Source: JBDTSW01 sp963797835 (GTDB taxonomy: Bacteria; Actinomycetota; Thermoleophilia; Solirubrobacterales; 70-9). Taken from it: a DNA stretch of 64,000 nucleotides. A program made the translations under genes and the position numbers. The DNA is taken from the NCBI GenBank assembly GCA_963797835.1, contig CAWCRN010000030.1:1-64000 (forward strand), given 5' to 3'. Below, in pieces: positions 1-9,413 of the stretch; positions within the stretch are counted from its first letter, which is position 1, and each line of letters starts with the position of its first letter. Under the pieces are notes generated by a model. The model searched no databases, was not told where the DNA came from, and worked only from the letters and a program-made list of their open reading frames with translations.

Positions 1-30
1 GAGCAGGTTTCCGGAGCAGCCCTAGCAGGG

Positions 31-600
31 CTAGTGCGCCTCGTCGGCGGCGTGCGCCGGCGGTCGCGACTCCTCCGCGAGCGAGGTCAGCTCGAGGATC
101 CCCCGCGAAGCCACCTCGAGCACCTCGGTCGCCTCCTGTGAGTCGCGGGCGTAGAGCTCCACCAGCAGGTGGATCACGATGCGCTCCTCCTCGTGCTTGT
201 GGAAGCGCACATGGGTGAAGAACTCACGAGTGCCCTGCTCCCCGAAGGCGGCGTAGGTCAGGGCGTCGGCGGCCTCGGGGCCGGAGCAGGTCTCGACGAG
301 GTCCTGATCGACGTTCACGGTGCACGAGGCCACCCAGGGGGTTCCGGCCACCATCCGCTCCCAGCGGTCCTCGATCGGAACGACCCTGCCCTCGTCGATC
401 GTCAGGTGTGGCTGGTCGTGCATGCAGTCCATGCACTGCACGACGGCCTCCTGGATCTCCTCGAGGCGGTCGGCGGCCTCGCCGGAGTCGGGGTCGAGCT
501 TGAGGATCGCGTCGTAGTGAACCTGCGCCTCGAGGCGCTGCGACCAGCACCGGTAGCAGCGAAGCCAGGCGCTTCGATCACCGTTCATGCCGTCCGTCAC
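31..600 (-). CDS. Hypothetical protein with two CxxC pairs
   Basis: A 189-residue protein that I do not recognise. It has two cysteine pairs, RCYRCW near residue 15 and CMDCMHD near residue 57, which could bind a metal, followed by a mixed alpha/beta region without signal peptide or membrane segment. It lies 36 bp downstream of the ethylmalonyl-CoA mutase gene on the same strand, so co-transcription is likely. The start at 600 is followed three codons later by a second possible ATG. The function is unknown. Confidence 0.65.
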   Translation of the reverse strand: MTDGMNGDRSAWLRCYRCWSQRLEAQVHYDAILKLDPDSGEAADRLEEIQEAVVQCMDCMHDQPHLTIDEGRVVPIEDRWERMVAGTPWVASCTVNVDQDLVETCSGPEAADALTYAAFGEQGTREFFTHVRFHKHEEERIVIHLLVELYARDSQEATEVLEVASRGILELTSLAEESRPPAHAADEAH

Positions 601-636
601 GACACAGAGCGTAGCCTCTGGCCGGCGGGGTCCCGG

Positions 637-2656
637 CTACGCCGTGGTCGCGGCCGGGGCCTCGACGCCGTTGCGCTCCGCCACGAGGTCGGCGATCTCA
701 CGCATGATCCGGCTCAGGTCGAAGTCCTTCGGCGTGTACACGCCGGCCACGCCCGCCTTGCGCAGGTGCTCGGCATCGGCCGGCGGGATGATGCCGCCCA
801 CCACGACCGGCACGTCGGCGCCCTGTTCGGCCAGGAGGCGGACCACCTCGGGCACCAGCTCGCGGTGCGAGCCCGAGAGGATCGAGAGCCCGACGACGTC
901 GACGTCCTCCTGGATCGCTGAGGCGGCGATCTGCTCGGGGGTCAGGCGGATGCCCTGGTAGATCACCTCCATGCCGACGTCGCGGGCGCGGACGGCGATC
1001 TGCTCGGCGCCGTTCGAGTGTCCGTCGAGGCCCGGCTTGCCCACCAGGATCCGCAGGCGGTGGCCCAGCGCCTGGGAGACCGCGTCGACGCGCTCGCGTG
1101 TGGCGGCCAGCACGTCCCCGTTGCCGGCGGCGGCGGCTTCCGGAGACGCCCGTGGGGGCCCGGTAGTCGCCGAACACGTCGCGCAGCGCCTGCGCCCACT
1201 CGCCCGTTGTGGCGCCGGCCTTGGCGGCCGCGATCGTGGCCGGCATCACGTTTGCGGACTCGTCGGCCGCGGTCTCCGCCAGCTCCGACAGGGCTCGCTC
1301 GACGGCGGCCTCATCGCGCTCGGCACGCCAGGCCTCGAGCGCCTCGACGCGCTCGCGCTCGACCTCCGGGTCGGGCGTCAGGATGCCCCCGTCCGCGCCC
1401 GCCGTGAGCGGAGAGTCCTCGGTCTCGGTGAAGCGGTTCTGCCCGACGACCGTCATCTCCTCGCGCTCGATCCGCCCCACCCGCTCGCGGTGGGACTCGA
1501 CCAGGCGCGCCTTCATGTAGGGGACCGCCTCGACGGCGCCGCCCTGGTCGGCCACGACCTTCATCTCCTCGCGCGCCCCCTCCGCCAGCTCGGCCACGAG
1601 CCCGTCCATGACCTTGGAGCCCTCGAAGATGTCCGGGTATTCGAGGAGGTCGGTCTCGAACGCCAGCACCTGCTGGATGCGCAGGCTCCACTGCTGGTCC
1701 CAGGGCCTGGGCAGGCCGAGGGCCTCGTTCCAGGCGGGTAGCTGGATCGCTCGCGCCCGGGCGTTGCGCCCCATCGTCACCGCCAGCGCCTCCAGCACGA
1801 TCCGCTGCACGTTGTTCTCGGGCTGCGCCTCCGTCAGCCCGAGCGAGTTGACCTGCACGCCGTAGCGCATGCGCAGGAACTTCGGGTCGGTCACGCCGTA
1901 GCGGTCGCGGCCGATCTCCTCCCACAGCTCGGCCATGGCGCGCAGCTTCGCGTGCTCCTCGACGAAGCGCACGCCGGCGTTGACGAAGAACGAGATCCGC
2001 CCGAAGACCTTCGGGAAGTCCTCGTCGGCAACCTGGCCGCGGGCCTTGACCTCGTCCAGCACCGCGATGCCCGTGGAGAGGGCGTAGGCGATCTCCTGGA
2101 CCGGCGTTGCCCCGGCCTCCTGCAGGTGGTAGGAGCAGATGTTCGTGGGGTTCCAGCTCGGCATCTCATTGACGGAGAAGGCGACCGTGTCGGCGATCAG
2201 CCGCATCGAGGGGCCGGGCGGGAACGCATAGGTCCCCCGCGACAGGTACTCCTTGATGATGTCGTTCTGGGTCGTCCCCTTCAGCGCGGCGCGCTGGACC
2301 CCGTTCTCCTCGGCGACGGTGACGTAGAGGCCAAGCAGCCAGGCGGCGGTGGCGTTGATGGTCATCGAGGTGTTCATCTCGTCGAGCGGGATGCCGTCGA
2401 GGAGTGCGTGCATGTCGCCCTTGTTCACGATCGACACGCCGACCTTGCCGACCTCGCCCCGTGCGAGCACGTGGTCGGGGTCGTAACCCGTCTGGGTGGG
2501 GAGGTCGAAGGCGATCGAAAGGCCCGTCTGGCCCTTGGCGAGGTTGCGCCTGTAGAGCTCGTTCGAGCGCCGGGCGTCCGAGTGCCCCGCGTAGGTGCGC
2601 ATGACCCAGGGGCGGTCGGGCTCGGGCAGGCGGTGCTCGGAGGCAGCGTCGGCCAT
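637..2656 (-). CDS. ecm: Ethylmalonyl-CoA mutase, frameshifted in the interdomain linker
   Basis: Coenzyme B12-dependent mutase that converts ethylmalonyl-CoA to methylsuccinyl-CoA. The first ~510 residues form the acyl-CoA mutase barrel (motifs TYAGHS, LAKGQTGLS, FDLPTQTGYDPDH, PAWNEALGLPRPWDQQWS). The last ~150 residues form the cobalamin-binding domain, with DxHxxG seen as DGHSNG, then LSGSH and VVGG. From remembered family sequences these motifs resemble MeaA/Ecm more than methylmalonyl-CoA mutase. One extra base near 1137-1145, after RAPTGVS, puts the two domains in different frames; the downstream frame can start at GTG 1113. The joined length of ~672 residues fits MeaA. The start at 2656 is the first Met before the conserved part. 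A genuine two-subunit arrangement is the alternative, but a sequence error seems likelier. Confidence 0.85.
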
Positions 2657-2741
2657 GTGGGAGATTCTAGGGCGCGGGATGGCGCCCCACGACGGCTCCG
2701 ACGGCACTCTCGCCGGTTTAAGCGGTTACCCTGAGCAGCCC

Positions 2742-3431
2742 ATGAGTCCTCGCAGGGAGCGCCCACGGTTGCTTTGGCTTGCCGGTCTCGGCGCCGTCGC
2801 CGCATGCGCGGCGGCCGCGACCGCGTTCGGCTACGTGAGCATCTACAACAACACGTTCGGAAACAAGCCGAAGTACCGCGAGGTGAAGAACATCGGCAAA
2901 TCCAACAAGTGCGAGCGCGAGTACCGGGAGAAGCGCGAGGTGATGCAGATCAAGGTGAAGGGCTCACACCTCTGCAACTACCAGCCTCCCGTGCAGGGGG
3001 TCTCGCCGCTGCCCGACCAGCGTTTCGACGCGTCGGGCCGGATCGTCAAGAAGACGCCGAGCGGGCTTCGCAACGACGCCTTCCTCGACATCCGGATCCG
3101 TGTGGGTGGGGGCACGCACTACGAGCTTCGCGTGTTCGCGAAGGAGCGCCGGTTCCAGCTCCGCCGGGACCCGGATGGCGCGGCCTTCCCCGTGAACGCC
3201 GACAACAACGCCGTGGTCGGGATCGGCAAGCAGAACAAGATGTCGCTGATCGCCGAAGGCGCACGGATCCGGGCGATCGTCAACGGCACCGAGGTCGCGG
3301 ACGTCAACGACCCGAACCACGGCCAGATCGAGGGCCGGAGGCTGGAGTTCGGCCTTGGGAACCTGAAGAACTCCAAGAACCACACGGTCGGCACCTACGA
3401 CCGCCTCAAGGTCTCCGTCCCAGACCCCTGA
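2742..3431 (+). CDS. Membrane-anchored or exported hypothetical protein
   Basis: A 229-residue protein with a basic N-terminus (SPRRERPR) followed by one hydrophobic segment of about 20 residues. It is probably a signal anchor, because no clear cleavage site is visible. The remainder is soluble and beta-rich, with phrases such as HYELRVFAKERRFQLRRD and NHTVGTYDRLKV that suggest a jelly-roll or LamG-like sandwich, but I cannot assign a family. The ATG at 2742 directly precedes the basic stretch. It is divergent from ecm with 85 bp between the starts. Confidence 0.65.
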   Translation: MSPRRERPRLLWLAGLGAVAACAAAATAFGYVSIYNNTFGNKPKYREVKNIGKSNKCEREYREKREVMQIKVKGSHLCNYQPPVQGVSPLPDQRFDASGRIVKKTPSGLRNDAFLDIRIRVGGGTHYELRVFAKERRFQLRRDPDGAAFPVNADNNAVVGIGKQNKMSLIAEGARIRAIVNGTEVADVNDPNHGQIEGRRLEFGLGNLKNSKNHTVGTYDRLKVSVPDP

Positions 3432-3444
3432 TCCGGGCCGCGTG

Positions 3445-3735
3445 ATGGCGACCGAGACGATCGAGCGCCCGCGCACGTCCGGCCCCGGGTCGGGAACCGG
3501 GGGCAGCTGGCAGGTGATCGTGCTGAACGACGATCACAACACCTTCGATCACGTCGCCAAGACCCTGGCCCGGGTAGTGCCCGGCGTCACCGTCGACGCC
3601 GGCTACGGGTTCGCCGACAGGATCCACAGCAGCGGGCAGGCGATCGTCTGGTCGGGCGAGCGCGAGCCTGCCGAGCTCTACTGGGAGCAGCTCGAGGCGG
3701 CAGGCCTGACGATGGCCCCGCTCGAGCAGCACTGA
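3445..3735 (+). CDS. clpS: ATP-dependent Clp protease adaptor ClpS
   Basis: A 96-residue ClpS-type adaptor, which in the family delivers N-degron substrates to the ClpAP or ClpCP protease. After a disordered 20-residue N-terminus comes the characteristic core WQVIVLNDDHNTFDHV, the family's NDD-x-T-x-x-x-V motif, and then GFADRIHSSGQAIVWSGEREPAE. The length is normal. ATG 3445 follows the upstream stop closely; a GTG one codon earlier is also possible. It is convergent with the next minus-strand gene, with 3 bp between the stop codons. Confidence 0.92.
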   Translation: MATETIERPRTSGPGSGTGGSWQVIVLNDDHNTFDHVAKTLARVVPGVTVDAGYGFADRIHSSGQAIVWSGEREPAELYWEQLEAAGLTMAPLEQH

Positions 3736-3738
3736 GCC

Positions 3739-4083
3739 TTACGACGCCCGGAAGTGGAGCGCCGCGAGCCGGCCCGCGTGAGCCGGCGCCGCCGGCTTCC
3801 TGTTCCATCGGGTGCGACCGGTCACCCGGGGGCGCCGCTCGCGAAGCTGCGCGGCCCGCAGCTCCAGCAGCGCTCGCAGCTCGGCCGTCCGGCTGAACGG
3901 GTCGGCGACGACCTCGCCGGTCGCGATCGAGACGGCGGCCAGCAGCCGGCCCTCGACCTCGGCGCCGAGCAACGGCGCCTCGGGCGCCCGCCGCCCCTCC
4001 AGGGCGGAGAGGCGGTCCACCGCGGCCGCGTCGTCGGGGTCGAGCTGGCGGAGCGTGAGCGTTGAATCGGTCGTTGTCGTCAT
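3739..4083 (-). CDS. Small hypothetical protein
   Basis: A 114-residue protein beginning MTTTTDSTLTLRQLDPDD. The first ~80 residues (LRQLDPDDAAAVDRLSALEG, then GRLLAAVSIATGEVVADPF and TAELRALLELRAAQLR) are of a type often seen in Actinobacteria as short acetyltransferase-like fragments without the acetyl-CoA loop. The C-terminal part is basic. It is divergent from the LysR gene, with two small palindromes in the gap. No function can be assigned. Confidence 0.6.
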   Translation of the reverse strand: MTTTTDSTLTLRQLDPDDAAAVDRLSALEGRRAPEAPLLGAEVEGRLLAAVSIATGEVVADPFSRTAELRALLELRAAQLRERRPRVTGRTRWNRKPAAPAHAGRLAALHFRAS

Positions 4084-4135
4084 CGTTGTTCCTCCAGCCT
4101 TGAAACGGGGCCGCAGCCTTCGTTGTGAGGTTCGA

Positions 4136-4163
4136 CTTCCATGGAAGCGTGCCCCATGGTGGG
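4136..4163. promoter_or_regulatory. Two palindromes in the divergent promoter region of the LysR gene
   Basis: CTTCCATGGAAG at 4136-4147 is a perfect 12-base palindrome, and CCCCATGGTGGGG follows at about 4151-4163. They lie between divergent genes, 46-73 bp upstream of the LysR start. LysR regulators usually bind such dyads in their own promoter regions, so these are candidate operators. This is inferred from position and symmetry only. Confidence 0.4.
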
Positions 4164-4208
4164 GATAAGCGCAACATGGATGCCTGCTGAGGTTGATAAG
4201 GTGGACTT

Positions 4209-5138
4209 ATGCTCGACGTGAAGCGGTTGCGGATCCTGCGGGAGGTGGCCGCGCGCGGGTCCTTCTCGGCGGCGGCCGAGGAGCTCTACCTATCGCAGTC
4301 GGCCGTGAGCCAGCAGGTCGCGACGCTCGAGCGCGAGGTGGGGATGAGCCTCCTCGAGCGAACCAGCGGCGGCCCGAAGCTGACGGACGCCGGGCAGGCC
4401 CTGGTCGCCCACGCCGACGCGGTGATCTGCCGGCTGGAGGAGGCCGAGCGCGAGCTCGCGGCGATCGCCGGCCTGGAGGGCGGGCGCCTGCGCCTCGTCA
4501 GCTTCCCAACGGCGAGCGCGACGCTCGTGACGCGTGCCGTGTCGAACTTCCGCGACCGCTACCCCGGGGTGGAGCTGCAGCTGGGCGAGGCGGAGCCCGA
4601 GGACTCGGTCCCGGCGCTCAAGCGAGGCGAGTTCGACCTGGCGCTCACCTACGACTACGCCTTCAACCCCGACGAGCCCGACCGTGACATCGAGAGCGCG
4701 CTGCTCCTGGAGGAGGAGATGCAGGTGGCGCTGCCGCCGGGACACCCGCTCGCCAAGCGCAGCGTCGTCAAGCTCGACGACCTCGCCGGCGACGACTGGC
4801 TGACGGGGGTCTCGATCGGCTCGTGTCGAGCCCACGTCATCCTGCTCTGCCAGGCGGCCGGGTTCGAGCCCAAGATCTCGTTCGAGAGCGACGACTACCA
4901 GGTGCTTCAGGGGCTGGTGGCGGCCGGCGTCGGCGTGACGTTGCTGCCCGAGCTGGCGCTCGCCGGGCGCCACCCCGAGATCGAGACGCGGCCGATCGCC
5001 CCGAAGTCCCCGACTCGGCGCGTGTGGGCGACTGCCCTCGCCGAGGGCTCACGCGCCCCGGCGACCGACGCGATGCTCGAGGTTCTGCGCGAGGTGGCCG
5101 AGCGCTTCCGCGCCGAAGACCTGCGCGCCGTCGCCTAG
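4209..5138 (+). CDS. LysR family transcriptional regulator
   Basis: A 309-residue LysR-type regulator of standard length. The N-terminal winged helix-turn-helix is clear: MLDVKRLRILREVAARGSFSAAAEELYLSQSAVSQQVATLEREVG, covering about residues 1-60. The effector-binding domain runs from about residue 90 to 300 with typical phrases (GRLRLVSFPTAS; GLVAAGVGVTLLPELAL). It is divergent from a small gene and followed by a convergent sulfatase gene. The effector and regulon cannot be read from the sequence. Confidence 0.9.
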   Translation: MLDVKRLRILREVAARGSFSAAAEELYLSQSAVSQQVATLEREVGMSLLERTSGGPKLTDAGQALVAHADAVICRLEEAERELAAIAGLEGGRLRLVSFPTASATLVTRAVSNFRDRYPGVELQLGEAEPEDSVPALKRGEFDLALTYDYAFNPDEPDRDIESALLLEEEMQVALPPGHPLAKRSVVKLDDLAGDDWLTGVSIGSCRAHVILLCQAAGFEPKISFESDDYQVLQGLVAAGVGVTLLPELALAGRHPEIETRPIAPKSPTRRVWATALAEGSRAPATDAMLEVLREVAERFRAEDLRAVA

Positions 5139-5200
5139 GGGGCCTCCGCCGGCGAGCGTGATCGCTCCGAGCCAGATCAGGTCGCGCCGCTCCACGATGG

Positions 5201-6685
5201 CTACTCGCAGTCCGCCGGCGCGCCGGCCGACGGGAAGCGCGCCTCGACGCTCCCGCGGCAGGCGGCGAGGCGGTCCAGGCGGCCGTCCAGCTTCGCGGCA
5301 ACCGACCGTGCCTCCGCGTGGTCCGTTCGCCACAGGTTCTCCAGCTCGAACGGATCGCGCTCGAGGTCGTACAGCTCGACCGCCGGGCGCGGCAACTCGC
5401 CGGCGCGGTCGCGCCGCAGGATCGAGTAGAGGTAGCGGCGGGTGCGCATCGCCTCGTAGGCGTACTCGTCGTCCAGCTCCAGCAGCACACCCCGGTCCCC
5501 GGGCCAGGCCCGCTTCCGCCTCGAGGAGCGGCCGCAGCGAGCGGCCGTCGACCGCCCGGCAGCCCTCACGACGGAGGCACGGCCGTGCGTCCGCGTAGTC
5601 CAGCAGGGTGGGGGCGAGGTCTACGTTCGACACCACCTCGCCGATCTCGCCCGGCGGCGACCGGCCCGACGGATTCGCCGACCCGGATCGCCAGCGGCAC
5701 ATCGGCGCTCTGGCGGTAGGGCAGCCGCTTGTCGTCGTCGATCCCATGGGAGCCGAAGAAGTAGCCGTTGTCCGAGGTGAAGACGAGGACGGTGTTCTCG
5801 AGCTCGCCCTCCTCGGCGAGTGCGCCGACGAGGCGCTCGATCGCTTCGTCCAGGGCCCGGAGCGCGGCCTGGCTGCAGCGCCACCTGAGGGTGAGCTCGG
5901 CGATGGCCCGATCGCTCAGCGGCGAGCGCCCGGCGACGGCCCGTGGCTTGTCGCTGCGGTCGGCCTCGTCGAAGCTGGGGTCCCGTGGGAGCGGGGCGTC
6001 GGCGAACGGCGCGTAGGCCTCGGGGCTCCCCGGCTCGGGCATGTAGCCGTCGCACGGCTCCACGGCGGAGGGGGCGCGGTGGGGCGCGTTGTAGCCGAGC
6101 CACATGAACAGGGGGTCCCGGCTCGCGTCGCGGCGTATCTCGCGCACGGCGCGGTCGGTGAACTGCACGGTCGAGTAGTCACGTGGCCGAGAGCCGTAGC
6201 GGGTCAGCTCGCCCCCGTCGTTCATCACGTAGTCGAAGTACGCCGGGTAGCCCTGGAGGCACGTGCCAGGCGTCCCAGCCCGGCGCTGCGCGCTCGCCGT
6301 CCACCAGCTCGTAGCCGTTCAGGTACTTGCCCACGAACGCCGTGCGGTAGCCGGCGCGGCCGAGCCAGGCCGGCAGGACGTTGTCCTTCTCCACCAGGTC
6401 GGCGTAGCCGGGGACGTTGCCCAGGACGCCGTGGTTGTGGGGGTACTGGCCGGTGATGAAGCCGGCGCGCGCCGGGCAGCAGAGCGGAGGGGAGGCGACG
6501 GCGCGGGTGAAGACGGCCCCGCGCTCGCCGTTGAACAGCTCCCATGAGTAGGGCATCGCCTCGGGCCCGAAGCTCTCGAGCGTCTGGTCGTCCGTCATGA
6601 CGACGATCAGGTGCGGCGGCCCGGCGGGCTCCCGCTCCTCGTCACCGCCGCCACATCCCGCCAGCGATCCTGCGGCCAGGACCAC
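5201..6685 (-). pseudogene. Sulfatase family lipoprotein, broken by three frameshifts
   Basis: Alkaline-phosphatase-superfamily sulfatase. Joining the frames gives a lipoprotein signal with lipobox LAGC, then HLIVVMTDDQTLESFG (metal-binding Asp), SPPLCCPARAGFITGQYPHNHG (the C-x-P-x-R sulfatase signature whose Cys becomes formylglycine), then FVGKYLNGY, NAPHRAP and VFTSDNGYFFGSHG. The C-terminal part ends with YDLERDPFELENLWR. Frameshifts lie near 6265, 5660 and 5500, each restored by one base, so sequencing error is as likely as decay. GTG 6685 is a guess at the start. The substrate is unknown. Confidence 0.75.
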
Positions 6686-6735
6686 GGCTGCGGCCTTTGC
6701 TCCCAGCCGTGCGGCCGGGCCGGGGCGTGTGAGCC

Positions 6736-7068
6736 TCAGTCCGCGCCCTCGGCCGCGACGACCTCGGCCGCACCCGGCACCGCCTCGGCGGTGAGCGAGT
6801 GCCAGACCCAGAGCACGGGCTTGTTGTAGTAGCCCATCGCGACCTCGCGCAGCTCGGCGATCTCGTCGGACGCCCAGTAGCGGTCGAAGTCGGCGGTGTC
6901 CGACCAGATCGAGACCTGGCGGAAGTGGAGGGGATCGTCGATGTTGCGGGTCAGGTAGCAGGCGCTGGCGCCGAACGCCGCCGCCCGCTCGACCGCCGGC
7001 TGCCAGGCTTCCAGCCACCGTGGCGCCCGGAACGGGTGGACACGCCACTCGATGTAGTTCACGTGCAT
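6736..7068 (-). CDS. ABM-like dimeric alpha-beta barrel protein
   Basis: A 110-residue protein resembling the antibiotic biosynthesis monooxygenase / dimeric alpha-beta barrel fold: HVNYIEWRVHPFRAPRWLEAWQPAVERAAAFGASACYLTRNIDDPLHFRQVSIWSD, with small beta strands and a helix in the expected order. There is no signal peptide or membrane segment. It sits just upstream of the sulfatase on the same strand. The function is unknown; the fold call is tentative. Confidence 0.55.
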   Translation of the reverse strand: MHVNYIEWRVHPFRAPRWLEAWQPAVERAAAFGASACYLTRNIDDPLHFRQVSIWSDTADFDRYWASDEIAELREVAMGYYNKPVLWVWHSLTAEAVPGAAEVVAAEGAD

Positions 7069-7128
7069 CGGGGCGGCATGCTACCGCCAGCGGTTACGTC
7101 GGCCGCGCGTCTGCAAGGCTGCCGCGCC

Positions 7129-7959
7129 GTGTCCCGGTTGATCGACTGCATGCACCTCGGCCGCGACCGGGTGATCGGCGCCTGGGAGGCGGCGCCAGGG
7201 GTCATCGCCGACCCCGGCCCGGCCTCGACGGTCGAGACGCTGCTCGCGGGCGTAGAGGCGGAGCCCAGGGCCCTGCTCCTGACCCACATCCACCTCGACC
7301 ACGCCGGGGCGGCTGGCGTCCTGGCGCGGCGCTTTTCCGGCCTGCGCGTGTACGTGCATGAGGCCGGGGCGCCGCACCTGATCGACCCGGCCCGGCTGGT
7401 GCAGTCGGCCGGACGCCTCTACGGGGACGAGATGGAGCGGCTTTGGGGCGAGGTGGCGCCGGTCCCGGCCGAGCGCGTGACCGCACTGCGAGGCGGCGAG
7501 GAGGTCCACGGCTGCCGCGTCCACCACATGCCGGGACACGCGGGCACCCACGTGGTCTACGCGCACGGTGCGAGCGGAGACGTCTTCACGGGTGACGTGG
7601 CCGGGGTCCGGATCCCGCCGTCCGAGCTGGTGATGGCGCCGACGCCGCCGCCCGAGATCGACGTAGAGGCCTGGCTTGCCTCGATCGCGTCGCTGCGTGA
7701 GCTGGCCCCCGCACGCCTGTGCATGACGCATTTCGGCGCCGGTGAGGACCCGGCGGTGCAACTCGATGCGGTCGAGGCCTACCTCCGGCAGGCCGCCGAG
7801 GTCAGCTCGGGTGGGGACCGCGACGAGTTCGCACGATGGCTGAGCGCCGTCCTCGACGCCGAAAGCGAGGAGGTGACGGCTCGCCTGCGCCAGGCCATGC
7901 CGCCCGGCCACCAGTGGCTGGGCCTGGAGCGCTATTGGCGTAGGCGCCGGGAAAGCTGA
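7129..7959 (+). CDS. MBL-fold metallo-hydrolase
   Basis: A 276-residue metallo-beta-lactamase-fold hydrolase. The metal-binding HxHxDH motif is present as THIHLDHAGAAG near residue 50. Later ligands appear as the His of MPGHAGTHVVY, the Asp of FTGDVAGV and the His of CMTHFGAG. The family commonly hydrolyses thioesters or lactones, but the substrate cannot be told here. GTG 7129 gives SRLIDCMHLG as the first strand; the frame stays open further upstream but would overlap the divergent gene. Confidence 0.8.
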   Translation: MSRLIDCMHLGRDRVIGAWEAAPGVIADPGPASTVETLLAGVEAEPRALLLTHIHLDHAGAAGVLARRFSGLRVYVHEAGAPHLIDPARLVQSAGRLYGDEMERLWGEVAPVPAERVTALRGGEEVHGCRVHHMPGHAGTHVVYAHGASGDVFTGDVAGVRIPPSELVMAPTPPPEIDVEAWLASIASLRELAPARLCMTHFGAGEDPAVQLDAVEAYLRQAAEVSSGGDRDEFARWLSAVLDAESEEVTARLRQAMPPGHQWLGLERYWRRRRES

Positions 7960-7981
7960 CGCTCGCCTGCCCGCCCATGGA

Positions 7982-8024
7982 CTGTCCTGGATAGCCCACA
8001 CGGTGTGTAGGCAGGGCAGGACAG
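7982..8024. terminator. Inverted repeat between convergent genes
   Basis: CTGTCCTG (7982-7989) and CAGGACAG (8017-8024) can pair across a 27-base loop between the convergent MBL hydrolase and ccr genes. There is no clear T-tract, so this is a weak terminator candidate. Confidence 0.3.
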
Positions 8025-8062
8025 CCCGAGGGATTGGCAAGCTCGATTCGAAGCCCTAGGCG

Positions 8063-9331
8063 CTACGCGCCCACCTCGGCCCAGATCGCGCCCGGGCCGT
8101 CCTCGTGCTTGCCCTCGCCGTCGGAGGTGGCGCCGACGCGGATCGCGATCTTGCCGGCGTGCTTGTTCTCGTGCAGGAGCTGGTGGGCGTCGGGGACCCC
8201 GTCGAAGTCCATCGCCTTCCACAGCACCGGCCGGATCTTGCCCTCCGCCATCAGCTGGTTCGCGCGCATGCACTCGTAGGCGTTGGCGAAGTGCGAGCCG
8301 AGGATCTCCTTCTGCTTCATCCACAGGTAGCGGACGTCGAAGTCGAGGTTGTAGCCGGACGTGGCGCCGCAGATCACGACCTTTCCGAACGGCTTGACCG
8401 TGAACACGGACGTCGGGAAGGTCGCCTGGCCGACGTGCTCGAACACGATGTCGGGCGCGTCGCCCAGGATCTCCTTGACTCGCTTGGCGAACGCGCGGGA
8501 GGCCTTGAAGCGCTCCTTGTCGGCGGCGGGGTCGGCGGCGGGGTGGTTGGCGTCGGTTCGCATCATCTCGCCGAACTCGCTGCGGTTGATGTAGTCGACC
8601 GCGCCCAGCTCCTTCACCAGCGCGCCCTTCTCGTCGGAGGAGACGACGCCGACGGCGTTCGCCCCGGCCGCCTTGGCGAGCTGCATGGCGAACACGCCCA
8701 GGCCGCCGGCGGCGCCCCAGATCAGGACGTTATGGCCGGCCTGGATGTGGCAGCGGTCGAGCAGCATCCGGTAGGCGGTGAAGTAGGTGAGCCCGTAGGC
8801 GGATGACTCGACCCAGGAGAGGTTCCGCGGCTTCGGCAGGAGCTGCTGGGCCTGGACCTTCGTGAACTGGGCGAAGGAGCCCCAGGTGGTCTCGTACCCC
8901 CAGATCATCTGGCTGGGAGCGGCCAGGGGGTCGAGCCCGTGGACCTCGACGTCCTCGTAAGACGCCTGGTTGCAGTGGACGACGACCTCGTCGCCCGGCT
9001 TCCAGCGGGTGACGCCCTCGCCGACCTTCCAGACGATGCCCGAGGCGTCGGAGCCGCCGATGTGGTGGCCGTACTCGGGGTGATCGCCGTAGTTGAAGAC
9101 GGAGACGGGCTTACCGAGCGCCGCCCAGACGTTGTTGAAGTTGACGCCGGCGGCCATCACCCGCACGATCACCTCGAACGCGCCGGGCTCGGGGACCTCG
9201 ATCTGCTCGATCTGGAAGGCGTCCTTGGGCTCGCCCTCGCGCTCCTGGCGGATCACCCAGGCCGCCATCGTCTCGGGCAGGCTGCCGGGCTCGACGTCGA
9301 GCTGGGTCACATCGGATACGTCTACGGCCAC
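8063..9331 (-). CDS. ccr: Crotonyl-CoA carboxylase/reductase
   Basis: A 422-residue MDR-superfamily enzyme that reductively carboxylates crotonyl-CoA to ethylmalonyl-CoA using NADPH and CO2, the key step of the ethylmalonyl-CoA pathway. Family markers are VMAAGVNFNNVWAALG, GSDASGIVWKVGEGV, VVHCNQ, IWGYETTWGSFAQ, the nucleotide-binding loop WGAAGGLGVFAMQLAKAAGA, VFEHVGQATFP and GSHFANAYE. The CO2-site residues known from the family (Asn, aromatic-Glu, His) appear in NFNNVW, GYE and SHF. GTG 9331 is chosen because it gives the family's normal N-terminus; ATG 9272 is shorter. Ecm, the enzyme acting downstream, is encoded about 5.4 kb away. Confidence 0.9.
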   Translation of the reverse strand: MAVDVSDVTQLDVEPGSLPETMAAWVIRQEREGEPKDAFQIEQIEVPEPGAFEVIVRVMAAGVNFNNVWAALGKPVSVFNYGDHPEYGHHIGGSDASGIVWKVGEGVTRWKPGDEVVVHCNQASYEDVEVHGLDPLAAPSQMIWGYETTWGSFAQFTKVQAQQLLPKPRNLSWVESSAYGLTYFTAYRMLLDRCHIQAGHNVLIWGAAGGLGVFAMQLAKAAGANAVGVVSSDEKGALVKELGAVDYINRSEFGEMMRTDANHPAADPAADKERFKASRAFAKRVKEILGDAPDIVFEHVGQATFPTSVFTVKPFGKVVICGATSGYNLDFDVRYLWMKQKEILGSHFANAYECMRANQLMAEGKIRPVLWKAMDFDGVPDAHQLLHENKHAGKIAIRVGATSDGEGKHEDGPGAIWAEVGA

Positions 9332-9413
9332 GTGTGCGTCAACTCCTGGTTCGTTGGAACGAGCGGCGGGATCGTAGCGGCGGGGGCGTTGACTCGGGCG
9401 CAGGGCGAGCCGC

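Noticed and set aside
2404..2805. Other open frames in the ecm 5' region
   Set aside because: They are antisense or out-of-frame shadows without a ribosome site or a family match.
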